From Shimwellia blattae DSM 4481 = NBRC 105725 (GTDB lineage Bacteria; Pseudomonadota; Gammaproteobacteria; Enterobacterales; Enterobacteriaceae), in NCBI RefSeq assembly GCF_000262305.1, contig NC_017910.1, positions 682,001 to 746,000 on the forward strand: a stretch of DNA of 64,000 nt, written 5' to 3'. The notes below the pieces were generated by a model. It was not told the DNA's origin and did no database searches. It saw nothing but the letters and a program-made list of their open reading frames with translations. This document shows positions 36,057 through 44,980 of this stretch, one piece after another. Position numbers and translations under genes: made by a program. Within the stretch, counting starts at the first letter, position 1, and every line of letters starts with the position of its first letter.

Positions 36057-36863
36057 TTATTTGCTCAGCAGCGTGTAAAGCTCAGCGCGGCGATGTTCGA
36101 GGCAGGGCAAAGCCTCACGGGCTGTCCGTGTATGTTCGTAATCAATATCGCTGTAGATGATCCCTTGCTCGATTCCCATGCTATTGCGGGGTACGCCCAT
36201 CGCATCACACACCAGGCTGCGGCCGCTGTAGATATTACCGGTTTGATCGCAGACTACTACTGGCAGTGTGTTTTCCAGCGCCCGGGCGCAGACCAGAGTC
36301 TGGAAATGCTGCTCCTTAAGTGGCCCGTGAACCCAGGCGGTGGGCACAATAATAAAATCAGCGCCCTGAAGCGCCAGTTCACGCGCTATTTCAGGAAAGC
36401 GAAGTTCGTAGCACACCATCAACCCGATACGCCCCAACTCAGTATTAACTACCTGAATTGCGTTATCGCCCTGAATAATATTCCGGGACTCCTGGTAGGA
36501 AAATGCATCATACAGGTGTGTTTTTCGATAGGCGTGCAGAAGTTTGCCGTGATTATCAATCAGGAGTGTGGTGTTCCAGACACGGACAGTATCTTCGGGG
36601 TTGCGCTCAAATATCCCCACTGCCAGATAAATGCCGGCAGTATGTGCGGCAGTGCAAAGCCTGGTGACGAAAGGCCCTTCAAGAGGCTCGGCAATATCCG
36701 CATAGCAGGTGGCAGAAGAGGGGGGAATAAACGCCATGAACGTTTCCGGCAGCACCAGAAGTTGCGCGCCATTCTGGCTGGCCTCCCGGATTGCCGCTTC
36801 TGCTTGTGCCAGATTAACGGCTTTATCCGTATCGGTTGTGAACTGCCCCAGCGCAATTTTCAT
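36057..36863 (-). CDS. Carbon-nitrogen hydrolase (nitrilase superfamily)
   Basis: A 268-residue amidase-type enzyme. The catalytic triad is visible as Glu40 (LVLPETFMAF), Lys114 (AYRKTHLYD) and Cys151 (GLMVCYELRFPE). The HLYDAF and RFPE contexts are typical of the omega-amidase / Nit1-like branch. The ATG overlaps the stop of the RraA-like gene by 4 bases (ATGA), so it is the last gene of MFS-rraA-nitrilase. A small amide or N-carbamoyl acid seems likely as substrate, but this cannot be set from sequence. Confidence 0.88.
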   Translation of the reverse strand: MKIALGQFTTDTDKAVNLAQAEAAIREASQNGAQLLVLPETFMAFIPPSSATCYADIAEPLEGPFVTRLCTAAHTAGIYLAVGIFERNPEDTVRVWNTTLLIDNHGKLLHAYRKTHLYDAFSYQESRNIIQGDNAIQVVNTELGRIGLMVCYELRFPEIARELALQGADFIIVPTAWVHGPLKEQHFQTLVCARALENTLPVVVCDQTGNIYSGRSLVCDAMGVPRNSMGIEQGIIYSDIDYEHTRTAREALPCLEHRRAELYTLLSK

Positions 36864-37522
36864 GAGTGCGCCTCCTTCTCAAAGAAACGAGCAGCCCCGG
36901 AAATAGATGCCAGAGACTCACCGTTATCAATACGTTGCTTAATTTTGATTTCCGCATGCTGAGCTTCCAGTGCGCGTGCTGCCCATCCACTGACCTGTTC
37001 GGGAGGGATAACTATAATGCCGTCGTCATCGGCCAGGATCAGGTCACCCGGGTTTACCGTGACTCCGTCAATCGATACCGGGACGTTAATTGCACCTTCG
37101 ATTCCTAAAATCCGGGTTGTGAGCGGGCTGACATTACGCGCATAAAGCGGTACGCCGATTTCACGTAGTGCGTGCAGATCAGTCACACAGCCGTCAATAA
37201 TGGCACCGGCAATGTTACTGGCCCGGGCCATATAAGAGACCAGTTCTCCCCAGCAGGCCCGGTCAGTGTCACCCGACATATCAATGCAGACCACATCGCC
37301 AGGTTGTACCAGATCAAATACCTTATGTACTGCGCACGAATCCATATGAGGAATACGAACGGTAACGGCATTTCCCGCAAAGCGTTGTCCGGGAAGAATG
37401 GATGAGAGTGATTTAATAAAGCCAAAATCCGTCATGTGCCCCAGCGTTGAAGGGCAAACTTCGGCCACTGCTTTTACCAGGGCAGGCGTGATACCAGGGA
37501 TACGTGGGTTTAGCGTAAACAT
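36860..37522 (-). CDS. RraA-like protein / HMG-type aldolase
   Basis: A 220-residue RraA-fold protein. The metal and substrate loop GAIIDGCVTDLHALREIGVPLYARNVSP carries the Arg/Asp pair region of 4-hydroxy-4-methyl-2-oxoglutarate / oxaloacetate aldolases (usually G...D...RD), here with CVTD instead of the usual xRD, which may affect catalysis. PGDLILADDDGIIVIPPE is the other signature. It lies between the MFS gene (9-base gap) and the nitrilase (4-base overlap). RNase E inhibition, as in true RraA, is unlikely in this catabolic setting. Confidence 0.82.
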   Translation of the reverse strand: MFTLNPRIPGITPALVKAVAEVCPSTLGHMTDFGFIKSLSSILPGQRFAGNAVTVRIPHMDSCAVHKVFDLVQPGDVVCIDMSGDTDRACWGELVSYMARASNIAGAIIDGCVTDLHALREIGVPLYARNVSPLTTRILGIEGAINVPVSIDGVTVNPGDLILADDDGIIVIPPEQVSGWAARALEAQHAEIKIKQRIDNGESLASISGAARFFEKEAHS

Positions 37523-37531
37523 AACGACTCC

Positions 37532-38854
37532 TTAAGCGTGTTGGACGGGGGTAAATAGACGATCGGGATTGATGAAGAACCAGCAGACAATCGCGAGGGC
37601 AATGGGCACGATGTTAAATAGCAGGGCGATATTCCAGCCGAAGTGCTGAGCCAGAAAACCGCATAACACCGGAGAGATCACACCGCCAAGGTTGCCCCAA
37701 AGATTCATCCAGCCGCTGACTGATCCTGAATATTGCTGGCCCTTATCTGCGGCGATGGCCCAGGAAGCCACAACGGGTAAGCCGAGAGCGCCCAGCGTTA
37801 GTGTCAGCCAGAATACGCTTATGAAAGGGGCGTGCGTCATTGCGACAGCCAGTGTGCCGATAATAAACAGGATGAAGCCTGCGATAGCCAGGTAGCCACG
37901 GGCGACCATCAGCGAACAGCCACGCTGGAGTAAACTGTCCGACAACTTACCGCCAAAAAGTACGCACAGGCAGATAGCCAGCCACGGGAAGCTGGCGGCG
38001 ATACCCATGTGTGTCAGAGAGAAACCTCGAGCTTCCTGGAGATAGGTGGGTAACCAAATGAGAAACAGCGTGGTCATATATACCACGAAAAAATACTGGA
38101 TCCCGACCGCCCAAAACTCACGGTTGCGCATAAACTGGCGCCACGGAGCCTTTGCTGCTGTCTCTTTCTGTGAAATTGTGCGGCCTTCGCGAATATGCTT
38201 CAGTTCAGCGTCCGAGATCCATGGATGCACATCCGGTCTGTCACGGGAAATAATGTACCAAAGTAGCGCAATAACGCTGCCCGCAGCGCCAAAAATATAG
38301 AACACCGCATGCCAGCCCCAGGCGAGCATAATCAGCACTGTTATTGTCGGGGCAATGACGGGGCCAAAATAAGATCCTGCCAGTAGCAGGCTGGCCGCCC
38401 GTGCTTTTTCATTTTTACGAAACCACCAGCTGTTAAATACCGCATTACCGGGGTAGGTTGGCGCTTCGCCAACCCCAAACAGAAAGCGTACCAGGCACAG
38501 CCAGATAAAGCGGGGCGTTGTTGCGGTTAGCAGTGTGAATAATGACCACAATAAGAGGCTCAGGCTGACAATAATCCGGCAGCCAAACCGCTCTGCCAGC
38601 ATGCCACTGGGGATTTGTGCAACAGCATAGCCTAATGAAAACAGAGCACCCAGCAGGCCAAATTCGACTTTCGTCATATCCAGGTCGTGCATCATATGTT
38701 CCGCAACGATGGAGATATTAGCGCGATCCATGTAAGCGATAAGACCAATTACAAAGAACAACAGTCCCAGTCCCCAGCGCAACCGGCCGTGTGTCTGCGT
38801 TTTCTCTGTGATAACGGACTGACGGGCAATAAGGGAGGTTTGCTGATTATCCAT
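37532..38854 (-). CDS. MFS transporter, anion:cation symporter (ACS) type
   Basis: A 440-residue 12-helix transporter. The opening FFVIGLIAYMDRANISIVAEHM and the loop GMLAERFGCRIIV fit the ACS family (GudP/GarP/ExuT-like) that imports sugar acids and other organic anions. The central hydrophilic loop is at about residues 225-250. First gene of the operon with the RraA-like and nitrilase genes; a GntR-type palindrome lies 44 bases upstream of the start. Confidence 0.87.
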   Translation of the reverse strand: MDNQQTSLIARQSVITEKTQTHGRLRWGLGLLFFVIGLIAYMDRANISIVAEHMMHDLDMTKVEFGLLGALFSLGYAVAQIPSGMLAERFGCRIIVSLSLLLWSLFTLLTATTPRFIWLCLVRFLFGVGEAPTYPGNAVFNSWWFRKNEKARAASLLLAGSYFGPVIAPTITVLIMLAWGWHAVFYIFGAAGSVIALLWYIISRDRPDVHPWISDAELKHIREGRTISQKETAAKAPWRQFMRNREFWAVGIQYFFVVYMTTLFLIWLPTYLQEARGFSLTHMGIAASFPWLAICLCVLFGGKLSDSLLQRGCSLMVARGYLAIAGFILFIIGTLAVAMTHAPFISVFWLTLTLGALGLPVVASWAIAADKGQQYSGSVSGWMNLWGNLGGVISPVLCGFLAQHFGWNIALLFNIVPIALAIVCWFFINPDRLFTPVQHA

Positions 38855-38897
38855 AGCATTATCCTGAAGTTGGTTGCGCCACGATTGTTGTATTCAT

Positions 38898-38909
38898 CTT
38901 GTATACAAG
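38898..38909. promoter_or_regulatory. GntR/FCD operator candidate CTTGTATACAAG
   Basis: A perfect 12-bp palindrome with the TTGTATACAA core typical of FadR/FCD-type GntR operators, 44 bases upstream of the MFS gene. The only GntR/FCD regulator in the window is at 30982-31611, now separated from this site by insertion sequences. Pairing the two is inference. Confidence 0.65.
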
Positions 38910-39122
38910 CTGGAGGCTAAGGGGAATATGCGTTAATGTCAAAAAAATGTTTGTTATTTGTGATATTGAAGGCCGGGAAAGATAACTTTGTTAGCGTTAT
39001 CAGGGTATTGTCAAAAGTGAGAGGTACCAGGGCCACCGGGTGACTTCTTACATGATTTTGGCTGCCGCCTCAGAAATGTTACCATTCCTGCCCGGGTATC
39101 AGCTGAACAGGAGAAGGGAATC

Positions 39123-39872
39123 ATGTGGAGCAAAGGATCGCAGTTAATCCTGTGGCTCAGGCGGGGCGGGTTACTGGCCTGCTGCCTGATTCTGGCGGCC
39201 TGTGCCGGTAAAGGCGGTGACGGTTATAGCGGCACCACCTGGACGGTAAAACGCGGCGATACCCTGTATCGCGTCTCCCGGGAGACGGGCACTTCTGTAG
39301 CGGAGCTTGCCCGGCTCAATGGTCTTAAAGCCCCCTATACGATTAATGTCGGCCAGAAGCTGCGGGTAAACGGCACTGCACCTGCCAGCAAGCGGCGCGG
39401 CTCTGCTGTCGCCTCCAGTAAACGCACCACCGGTGCGGTGCGTATGCCGGCAAAACCCGCCGTGGGCTGGCCGCCGGTGGGCGATCGCTGCTGGCGCTGG
39501 CCTGCCAGCGGGCGGGTGATTTTGCCCTATTCCAGCGCTGACGGCGGTAATAAAGGCATTGATATCGCCGGGAAGCAGGGCGATCCGGTTTATGCCTCCG
39601 GGGCGGGGACGGTGGTGTATGCCGGTAACCAGCTGCGCGGTTACGGCAATCTGATCATGATCAAGCACGACGAGCGGTACATTACGGCCTATGCGCATAA
39701 TGACACCATGCTGGTGCACAACGGTGAAAAGGTGAAAGCCGGGCAGAAAATCGCCACCATGGGCAGTAGCGGTGCCGAATCGGTACGGCTGCATTTCCAG
39801 ATTCGCTACAAAGCCACGGCCATTGATCCCCAGCGCTACCTGCCGCAACAGGGGAAAAGCCCGTCCTGCTGA
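39123..39872 (+). CDS. actS: ActS (YgeR), LysM + LytM lipoprotein, amidase activator
   Basis: A 249-residue outer-membrane lipoprotein with lipobox LAAC (about residues 24-27). A LysM peptidoglycan-binding domain follows (about 40-83, WTVKRGDTLYRVSRETGTSVAELARLNGL), then a basic linker and a C-terminal M23/LytM domain (GNKGIDIAGKQGDPVYASGAGTVVYAGNQLRGYG...). The domain is degenerate at metal positions, as in amidase activators; in E. coli ActS activates AmiC. It lies just before glyU, as in E. coli. Confidence 0.92.
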   Translation: MWSKGSQLILWLRRGGLLACCLILAACAGKGGDGYSGTTWTVKRGDTLYRVSRETGTSVAELARLNGLKAPYTINVGQKLRVNGTAPASKRRGSAVASSKRTTGAVRMPAKPAVGWPPVGDRCWRWPASGRVILPYSSADGGNKGIDIAGKQGDPVYASGAGTVVYAGNQLRGYGNLIMIKHDERYITAYAHNDTMLVHNGEKVKAGQKIATMGSSGAESVRLHFQIRYKATAIDPQRYLPQQGKSPSC

Positions 39873-39943
39873 CGGGCAAACACCGGGCGGAGAAATAATT
39901 GGCCGCAAACGCTTAAAATACCATCACTTAGTGCGATAAGCTC

Positions 39944-39971
39944 TTGCCTCCGTGGTGCGAACGTTTATAAT
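39944..39971 (+). promoter_or_regulatory. glyU promoter
   Basis: A -35 TTGCCT (39944-39949) and a perfect -10 TATAAT (39966-39971) with 16-base spacing lie 18 bases before the tRNA. The intervening CCCTAACGC is a plausible stable-RNA discriminator. Confidence 0.8.
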
Positions 39972-39989
39972 CCCTAACGCACTTCAGAT

Positions 39990-40063
39990 GCGGGCGTAGT
40001 TCAATGGTAGAACGAGAGCTTCCCAAGCTCTATACGAGGGTTCGATTCCCTTCGCCCGCTCCA
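39990..40063 (+). tRNA. glyU: tRNA-Gly, anticodon CCC
   Basis: A 74-base cloverleaf with encoded CCA. The acceptor stem is GCGGGCG/CGCCCGC, the anticodon loop CTTCCCAAG has anticodon CCC, and the T loop is TTCGATTC. It appears identical to E. coli glyU, a known integration site (the ETT2 locus in E. coli lies next to it). A truncated IS3 element starts within 40 bases downstream, in line with hotspot use. Confidence 0.98.
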
Positions 40064-40098
40064 ATCTCCTGATAAATCAACAACTTATGATTCATCAG

Positions 40099-40746
40099 TT
40101 AGTTACATTGCCCCGCCTTAGCAGGTACAACATAAACTACCCTCTGCTGAGCAGTCCATGACATCAGTATCCTGCCGGTATATTCTGGCCCATTATCACA
40201 TCGTATTGCTGCTGGTTTACCTTTCCACTCAATGAGTTGCTCGAGAGTCCTCACCACACGATTTGCGGGAAGAGAAAAATCCACCTCAATGGCCAACGCT
40301 TCACGATTAAAGTCATCGATAACATTCAGCAATCGGACGGAACGACCATCCGACAGTTGATCGTGCATGAAGTCCATCGACCAGCATTCATTGCGGCTTT
40401 CAGGTACCGCCAGCGGCACGGGCTTATCCCGTTTCAGTCGTTTTTTCGGTTTAATTCGCATGTTCAGCGACAACTCGCAATAAATCCGGTATATCCTTTT
40501 GTGATTGAACTTAAAGCCTTTTACGTTACGCAGGTACAAAAAGCACAGACCAAAACCCCAGTTGCGCTGACTGTCGGTGATACGGAGCAGCCAGTCAGCA
40601 ATAACCGTATTTTCTTCATTCAGTTGAGGCTGATAGCGATAGCAACTTTCGCTGACAGAAAACAACTGGCAGGCAAAACGTATGCTGACGCTTCGGTGCC
40701 TGACCGCATCCTGTGCCATCTGCTTTCGCTGCGATGGCTTCACCAC
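40099..40746 (-). pseudogene. Truncated IS3-family orfB next to glyU
   Basis: 215 residues with HTH_21 (QMAQDAVRHRSVSIRFACQLFSVSESCYRYQ) and the first two DDE aspartates (ECWSMDFMHDQL and AIRCDNGPEYTGRILMSW). The frame then ends abruptly; the conserved NAYVERFN-type Glu block is missing, so the 3' third has been deleted. The text resembles the IS407/IS1222-like branch. The deletion end falls about 35 bases from the tRNA. Confidence 0.87.
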
Positions 40747-41006
40747 TTTTTTGCCATAGCTTCCTGAATAATTTCGGCTTTGAGCCGTTCTTCGGCATAC
40801 ATCTTTTTCAGGCGGCGGTTTTCATCTTCCAGCTCTTTTAGTCGGGCCATCATGGATGCATCCATTCCGCCAAAGCGTGAACGCCACTTGTAGAAACTGG
40901 CATTGCTCATACCATGCTCGCGACACAGTTCAGCAACTGGCGTTCCGGCCTCAGCCTGCTTGAGGATGGCCATGATCTGGCTGTTGGTAAAGCGTGATTT
41001 TTTCAT
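40740..41006 (-). CDS. IS3-family OrfA of the truncated element
   Basis: An 88-residue HTH protein (MKKSRFTNSQIMAILKQAEAGTPVAELCREHGMSNASFYKWRSRFGGMD) with a Leu/Glu-rich C-terminus. It overlaps orfB by 7 bases in the usual -1 arrangement. Since orfB is truncated, the element is a relic. Confidence 0.87.
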   Translation of the reverse strand: MKKSRFTNSQIMAILKQAEAGTPVAELCREHGMSNASFYKWRSRFGGMDASMMARLKELEDENRRLKKMYAEERLKAEIIQEAMAKKW

Positions 41007-41268
41007 AGAGATCTTCCCGGTTCAGATTACGAGAAAATTCTACTTATGAACACACCGGTTTTTCGGGGGGATTACCAGGTTATTTTGAAAAGTTGTGCGG
41101 AGTTGCTGGCCAATGCGGAACAATCGGTGCCGCAGCAATTCCGGAAACACGGAACACAGGAGTCCATTTGGACTGAACTGGGGGGATTACCGTCTTTTTG
41201 AGTGACCACTGCATTTTGAAAATATCACGCCTTGACGCAGACTGCCTGGGGGCAGTCTGCTTACTGAT
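41007..41268. repeat. IS-end debris: direct repeat of GGGGGGATTACC and a small palindrome
   Basis: GGGGGGATTACC occurs at 41065-41076 and again at 41180-41191. The first lies where the outer end of the adjacent IS3 relic is expected. A perfect AGTCCA-TT-TGGACT palindrome sits at 41161-41174. The stretch codes for nothing recognisable and looks like overlapping remains of related IS ends. Confidence 0.5.
41237..41260 (-). terminator. Hairpin after betT
   Basis: A perfect 10-bp stem GCAGACTGCC / GGCAGTCTGC with a TGGG or CCCA loop, 8 bases past the betT stop. No T-run follows on the minus strand, so termination strength is uncertain. Confidence 0.55.
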
Positions 41269-43281
41269 TTACCGGACTAAGTAAAGATAGTGCAGATGTT
41301 TCTCATACTGATCGAGGATGTCGTGAATTAACTGCTCCTGGTTCCAGCTCATGACATCATAATTCTGTCCACCTTCTTTGAGGTATACTTCAGCCCGGTA
41401 ATATTTATGGTACTCCTGATTCTGGTCGTCATTATCCAGACCATCCAGCGCAAACGCTGGCGTGTTATACCCTTTCAGGCGTACTTCATAAATAAAGTTC
41501 AGCTCGTTACCAAGGTCAACTTCCAGGCGGATACGGTCATCCTCGTGGTTACTGATATGGCTGGTTGTGCTTTGTTTTCTAAGCTCCTCTTCTACCTGAC
41601 TCATCGCCGGAAAAATCACTTCATCCATGTAACGTTTGACCAGAGAACGTTTGGGCATGTAGGCGATATTACGTAAGCGACGTTGCCAGGGAATTGGGTT
41701 ACGGGCAGCCGTTGGCGCAATGGTTGCCAGATTCTGACTTTCTTTTTTGGTTAAATCCCGCTTTAACGCCTTTAAAAGGCCGTAAACTGAGATTAACAGT
41801 ACAATAGAAAATGGAAGCGCACTGGCAATTGTCACGGTCTGAAGCGCACTTAATCCACCCGCTACCAGTAGTGCGATTGCGACCACCCCCATCATAGCCG
41901 CCCAGAAGATACGCTGCCAGACAGGGGCGTTACTGGAGCCACCTGCTGCCAGTGTATCAACCACCATTGCACCAGAGTCTGCGGATGTTACAAAGAAAAT
42001 CACCACCATGGCCATTGCCACAAAAGACAGTATTGTTGAGAAAGGAAAATGCTCAAGGAAATTAAACAGTGCCAGTGCGACATCGTGCTGTACCGTGGTG
42101 GCCAGGTCACGGGCACCTTCCGCTGTAATCAGGTGGATAGCGCTGTTACCAAATACGGTCATCCACAGCAGTGTAAAACCGGCCGGAACAAACAGAACGC
42201 CGGTCACAAACTGACGGATAGTACGCCCCCGTGAAACGCGGGCAATAAACATCCCGACAAATGGTGACCAGGAAAGCCACCAGCCCCAGTAGAGTAATGT
42301 CCAGCCCCCCAGCCAACTGCTGGAGTGCCCGGATGTCGGTTCATAGGCATAAAGGTTAAAGGTTTTACTGACCAGCTCTGAAAGATAGCCACCGGTATTT
42401 TCTACGAAGGACTTTAGTAACAGGACTGTCGGGCCCAGTAATAAAACCAGAATTAACAGTAAAACGGCCAGACCAAGATTCAGCTCAGAAAGAATACGGA
42501 TGCCTTTATCCAGGCCGGATACCACGGAGATCGTCGCCAGGGTGGTAATTACTATAATCAGTGTGACTTGCACTGCTTCATTAACCGGCACGCCAAACAG
42601 ATGGTTGAGCCCGGCATTGACCTGCAATACGCCGTATCCCAGGGAGGTCGCTACCCCGAAGACCGTACCGATAACTGCAAAAATATCTACCGCATGCCCG
42701 ATGGGTCCATATATTCGGTTGCCAATAATGGGAAATAGTGCTGAACGCAGGGTTAGTGGTAGCCCGTGTCGGTAACTAAAGAATGCGAGGATCAGTGCCA
42801 CAATGGCATAAATTGCCCAGGCATGAAGTCCCCAGTGGAAGAACGTTAACCTGAGCGCCTGCTTAGCGGCTTCAACAGTTTCAGGTGTTCCAACCGGGGG
42901 GGATAGATAGTGCATTACCGGCTCTGCAACCCCGAAGAACATAAGGCCTATCCCCATACCAGCAGAAAACAGCATGGCGAACCATGAGTGGTAACTGAAG
43001 TCCGGCTCTGCATGGTCCGGCCCCAGTTTGATATCCCCGTAACGAGACAATCCGAGAAAAGTAACACTCAGCAGAATCAATGCCACAGCCAGTACGTAAA
43101 ACCAGCTGGCATTCGTGAATATCTGATTCTGCAGCAGGCTCAAATGACGGTCCGCAGTCTCAGGATACACAGCGGCAAATGCCACAATCAGAACAATAAA
43201 TAGAGCAGAAGTGTAAAACACCGGTTTATTCAGATTACTGGATACAGGCTTTTTTTTAATCGTAGAATCATTCATAAGCAT
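41269..43281 (-). CDS. betT: BetT, BCCT-family choline transporter
   Basis: A 670-residue BCCT transporter with 12 helices followed by a long cytosolic C-terminal domain (about 510-670), the osmosensing tail typical of E. coli BetT (677 aa). The BCCT signature GWWLSWSPFVGMFIARVSRGRTIRQF and the glycine-rich MLFSAGMGIGLMFFGVAEP are intact. The start at 43281 (MLMNDST) follows AGGAAG; the Met at 43329 has no support. The usual partners betI, betB and betA are not in the window. It is isolated between an IS relic and IS copy 2. Confidence 0.9.
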   Translation of the reverse strand: MLMNDSTIKKKPVSSNLNKPVFYTSALFIVLIVAFAAVYPETADRHLSLLQNQIFTNASWFYVLAVALILLSVTFLGLSRYGDIKLGPDHAEPDFSYHSWFAMLFSAGMGIGLMFFGVAEPVMHYLSPPVGTPETVEAAKQALRLTFFHWGLHAWAIYAIVALILAFFSYRHGLPLTLRSALFPIIGNRIYGPIGHAVDIFAVIGTVFGVATSLGYGVLQVNAGLNHLFGVPVNEAVQVTLIIVITTLATISVVSGLDKGIRILSELNLGLAVLLLILVLLLGPTVLLLKSFVENTGGYLSELVSKTFNLYAYEPTSGHSSSWLGGWTLLYWGWWLSWSPFVGMFIARVSRGRTIRQFVTGVLFVPAGFTLLWMTVFGNSAIHLITAEGARDLATTVQHDVALALFNFLEHFPFSTILSFVAMAMVVIFFVTSADSGAMVVDTLAAGGSSNAPVWQRIFWAAMMGVVAIALLVAGGLSALQTVTIASALPFSIVLLISVYGLLKALKRDLTKKESQNLATIAPTAARNPIPWQRRLRNIAYMPKRSLVKRYMDEVIFPAMSQVEEELRKQSTTSHISNHEDDRIRLEVDLGNELNFIYEVRLKGYNTPAFALDGLDNDDQNQEYHKYYRAEVYLKEGGQNYDVMSWNQEQLIHDILDQYEKHLHYLYLVR

Positions 43282-43466
43282 CGTCTTCCTGGCAGTTAGA
43301 TGATAGGCCCTGTTTGTATATTGTAACAAACATGTGTCGGTATGGAGATGTGCGGAGTTGCTATTGACGTGATGTGATGAAAGCTCCTCCCAAAGTAGCC
43401 AGAGTCATATTTTTACTGACTGCGATTAACCGGTAAGTGTCAAGGTAGTTGTCACCCCAGGTTAAT

Positions 43467-44450
43467 TTAAGCGGCCTGTTTTCCCCTTTCCGGATTCAGC
43501 ATTACCGGACCTTCGGGTTGCCAGTTTCTCGTTCTGCCTGACCAGCGCTCAGGATGTGTTTTCTGTGCCTGACGGTACAGTTCATCCCGTTGCCTCAGAA
43601 GCGCGTGATCTTCTCCCCGGTGTCGCTGTGCCGGGGTGACATACCGTATCCCGCTGTGGCGGTGCTCTTCGTTGTACCAGTGGGTAAATTTCTCCACCCA
43701 CTCCCGGGCATCACTCAGCGTTCTGAACCCCGATGACGGCCACTGTGGTACATATTTCAGTGTCCGGAACAACGACTCTGCATACGCGTTATCGTTACTT
43801 ACCCGTGGCCTGCTGTGTGACGGTATGATATTCAGCTCATACAGCTTCATCTGCAGGGTCTGCGATTTCATGGCGGCTCCGTTATCTGCATGCAGCACCA
43901 GCGGCTGACGCCAGCAGCCCTCACGCAGCGTTGTCCGCTGCATTAGCGCTGCAGCCAGCCCGCCACTTTCCGTTTCATGAACCTCGTAGCCCGTGATTTT
44001 CCGGCTGTACAGGTCAATTATCATATACAGATAATACCAGCGACCACGCACCACGCAGGGCAGCCAGGTGATGTCCCATGACCAGACCTGGCAGGGCGCT
44101 CTGGCTGTAAAGGTCGTCGGGGCTGGCACCCGCTGTGGCCGCGACTGACGTCCCCGGTGGTGGACTTCATTATGGCGGCGTAATATCCGGTAAAATGTCG
44201 ACTCACTGGCCAGGTAAATTCCCCTGTCGGCCAGCCGGGGCACAATCTGTGATGGCGGCAGACGGGCATATTCCGGCCTGTGGCAGATATCCCGTATCTG
44301 CTGCTCTTCCCCCGTGCTGAGGCGATTCGCCGGGGCGGGTCTTATTGCCCCCGGACGACCATCCTCCGGACATTTTTGCCACCGCCACCAGGTACGCAGG
44401 CTGATGGCCACTTCACGGCAGGCGACTGCAAGCCTTGCGCCAGAGACCAC
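43467..44450 (-). CDS. IS3-family OrfB, DDE integrase (copy 2)
   Basis: A 327-residue frame identical in sequence to the copy-1 OrfB, with the same DDE motifs (WDIT, HADNGA, AYAESLF). Made as an OrfAB fusion by -1 frameshifting. The identity points to recent duplication within this genome. Confidence 0.92.
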   Translation of the reverse strand: MVSGARLAVACREVAISLRTWWRWQKCPEDGRPGAIRPAPANRLSTGEEQQIRDICHRPEYARLPPSQIVPRLADRGIYLASESTFYRILRRHNEVHHRGRQSRPQRVPAPTTFTARAPCQVWSWDITWLPCVVRGRWYYLYMIIDLYSRKITGYEVHETESGGLAAALMQRTTLREGCWRQPLVLHADNGAAMKSQTLQMKLYELNIIPSHSRPRVSNDNAYAESLFRTLKYVPQWPSSGFRTLSDAREWVEKFTHWYNEEHRHSGIRYVTPAQRHRGEDHALLRQRDELYRQAQKTHPERWSGRTRNWQPEGPVMLNPERGKQAA

Positions 44451-44497
44451 CGCTTCATTAATCCACTGAATGAACTGTTGTCGTTCATCCGCCGGGG

Positions 44498-44980
44498 TCA
44501 GTCGTCCCCGTCCGTTTCCCCGTAGTAATCCCTGAGCTTTTTTCGCAGTACCAGTATCGCTGCCGCCTCCGCCAGCGCTTTCTCCTTACGGACCAGCTCT
44601 TTTTTAAGCTGTTTAACTTCCTTCTGACTTTGCTTCAGCGCTGCTTTATCACCGGGGTTTCCGGTCTGTATAAAGCCCTGCTTCCACTGTATCAGCTGCT
44701 CAGGATACAGCCCTTTTTTACGGCAGTATTCTGCGATTTCTGTTTCACTTAACGTGGCGGTTTCCACAATGGCGGCAAAACGGGCTTCTGCTGGCCACTG
44801 CTCACTGTTTTTACTGTTACCCGGCACCGGTTTCCCCTCTGCTTTAGCCTGTTTACGCCAGTGATACAGTGTAGCTTCGGCGATCCCTTCCATCTGTGCA
44901 ACAGCCGCGACGGTCATATTGTAGGGCGGGAATAATTTTGCCAGTGTTGAGGCCTTGCGCTCCGGGGAAATTCGTTTCAT
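44498..44980 (-). CDS. IS3-family OrfA (copy 2)
   Basis: 160 residues identical to the copy-1 OrfA, with N-terminal HTH and C-terminal coiled coil. The A AAA AAG slippery site is retained. Confidence 0.92.
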   Translation of the reverse strand: MKRISPERKASTLAKLFPPYNMTVAAVAQMEGIAEATLYHWRKQAKAEGKPVPGNSKNSEQWPAEARFAAIVETATLSETEIAEYCRKKGLYPEQLIQWKQGFIQTGNPGDKAALKQSQKEVKQLKKELVRKEKALAEAAAILVLRKKLRDYYGETDGDD

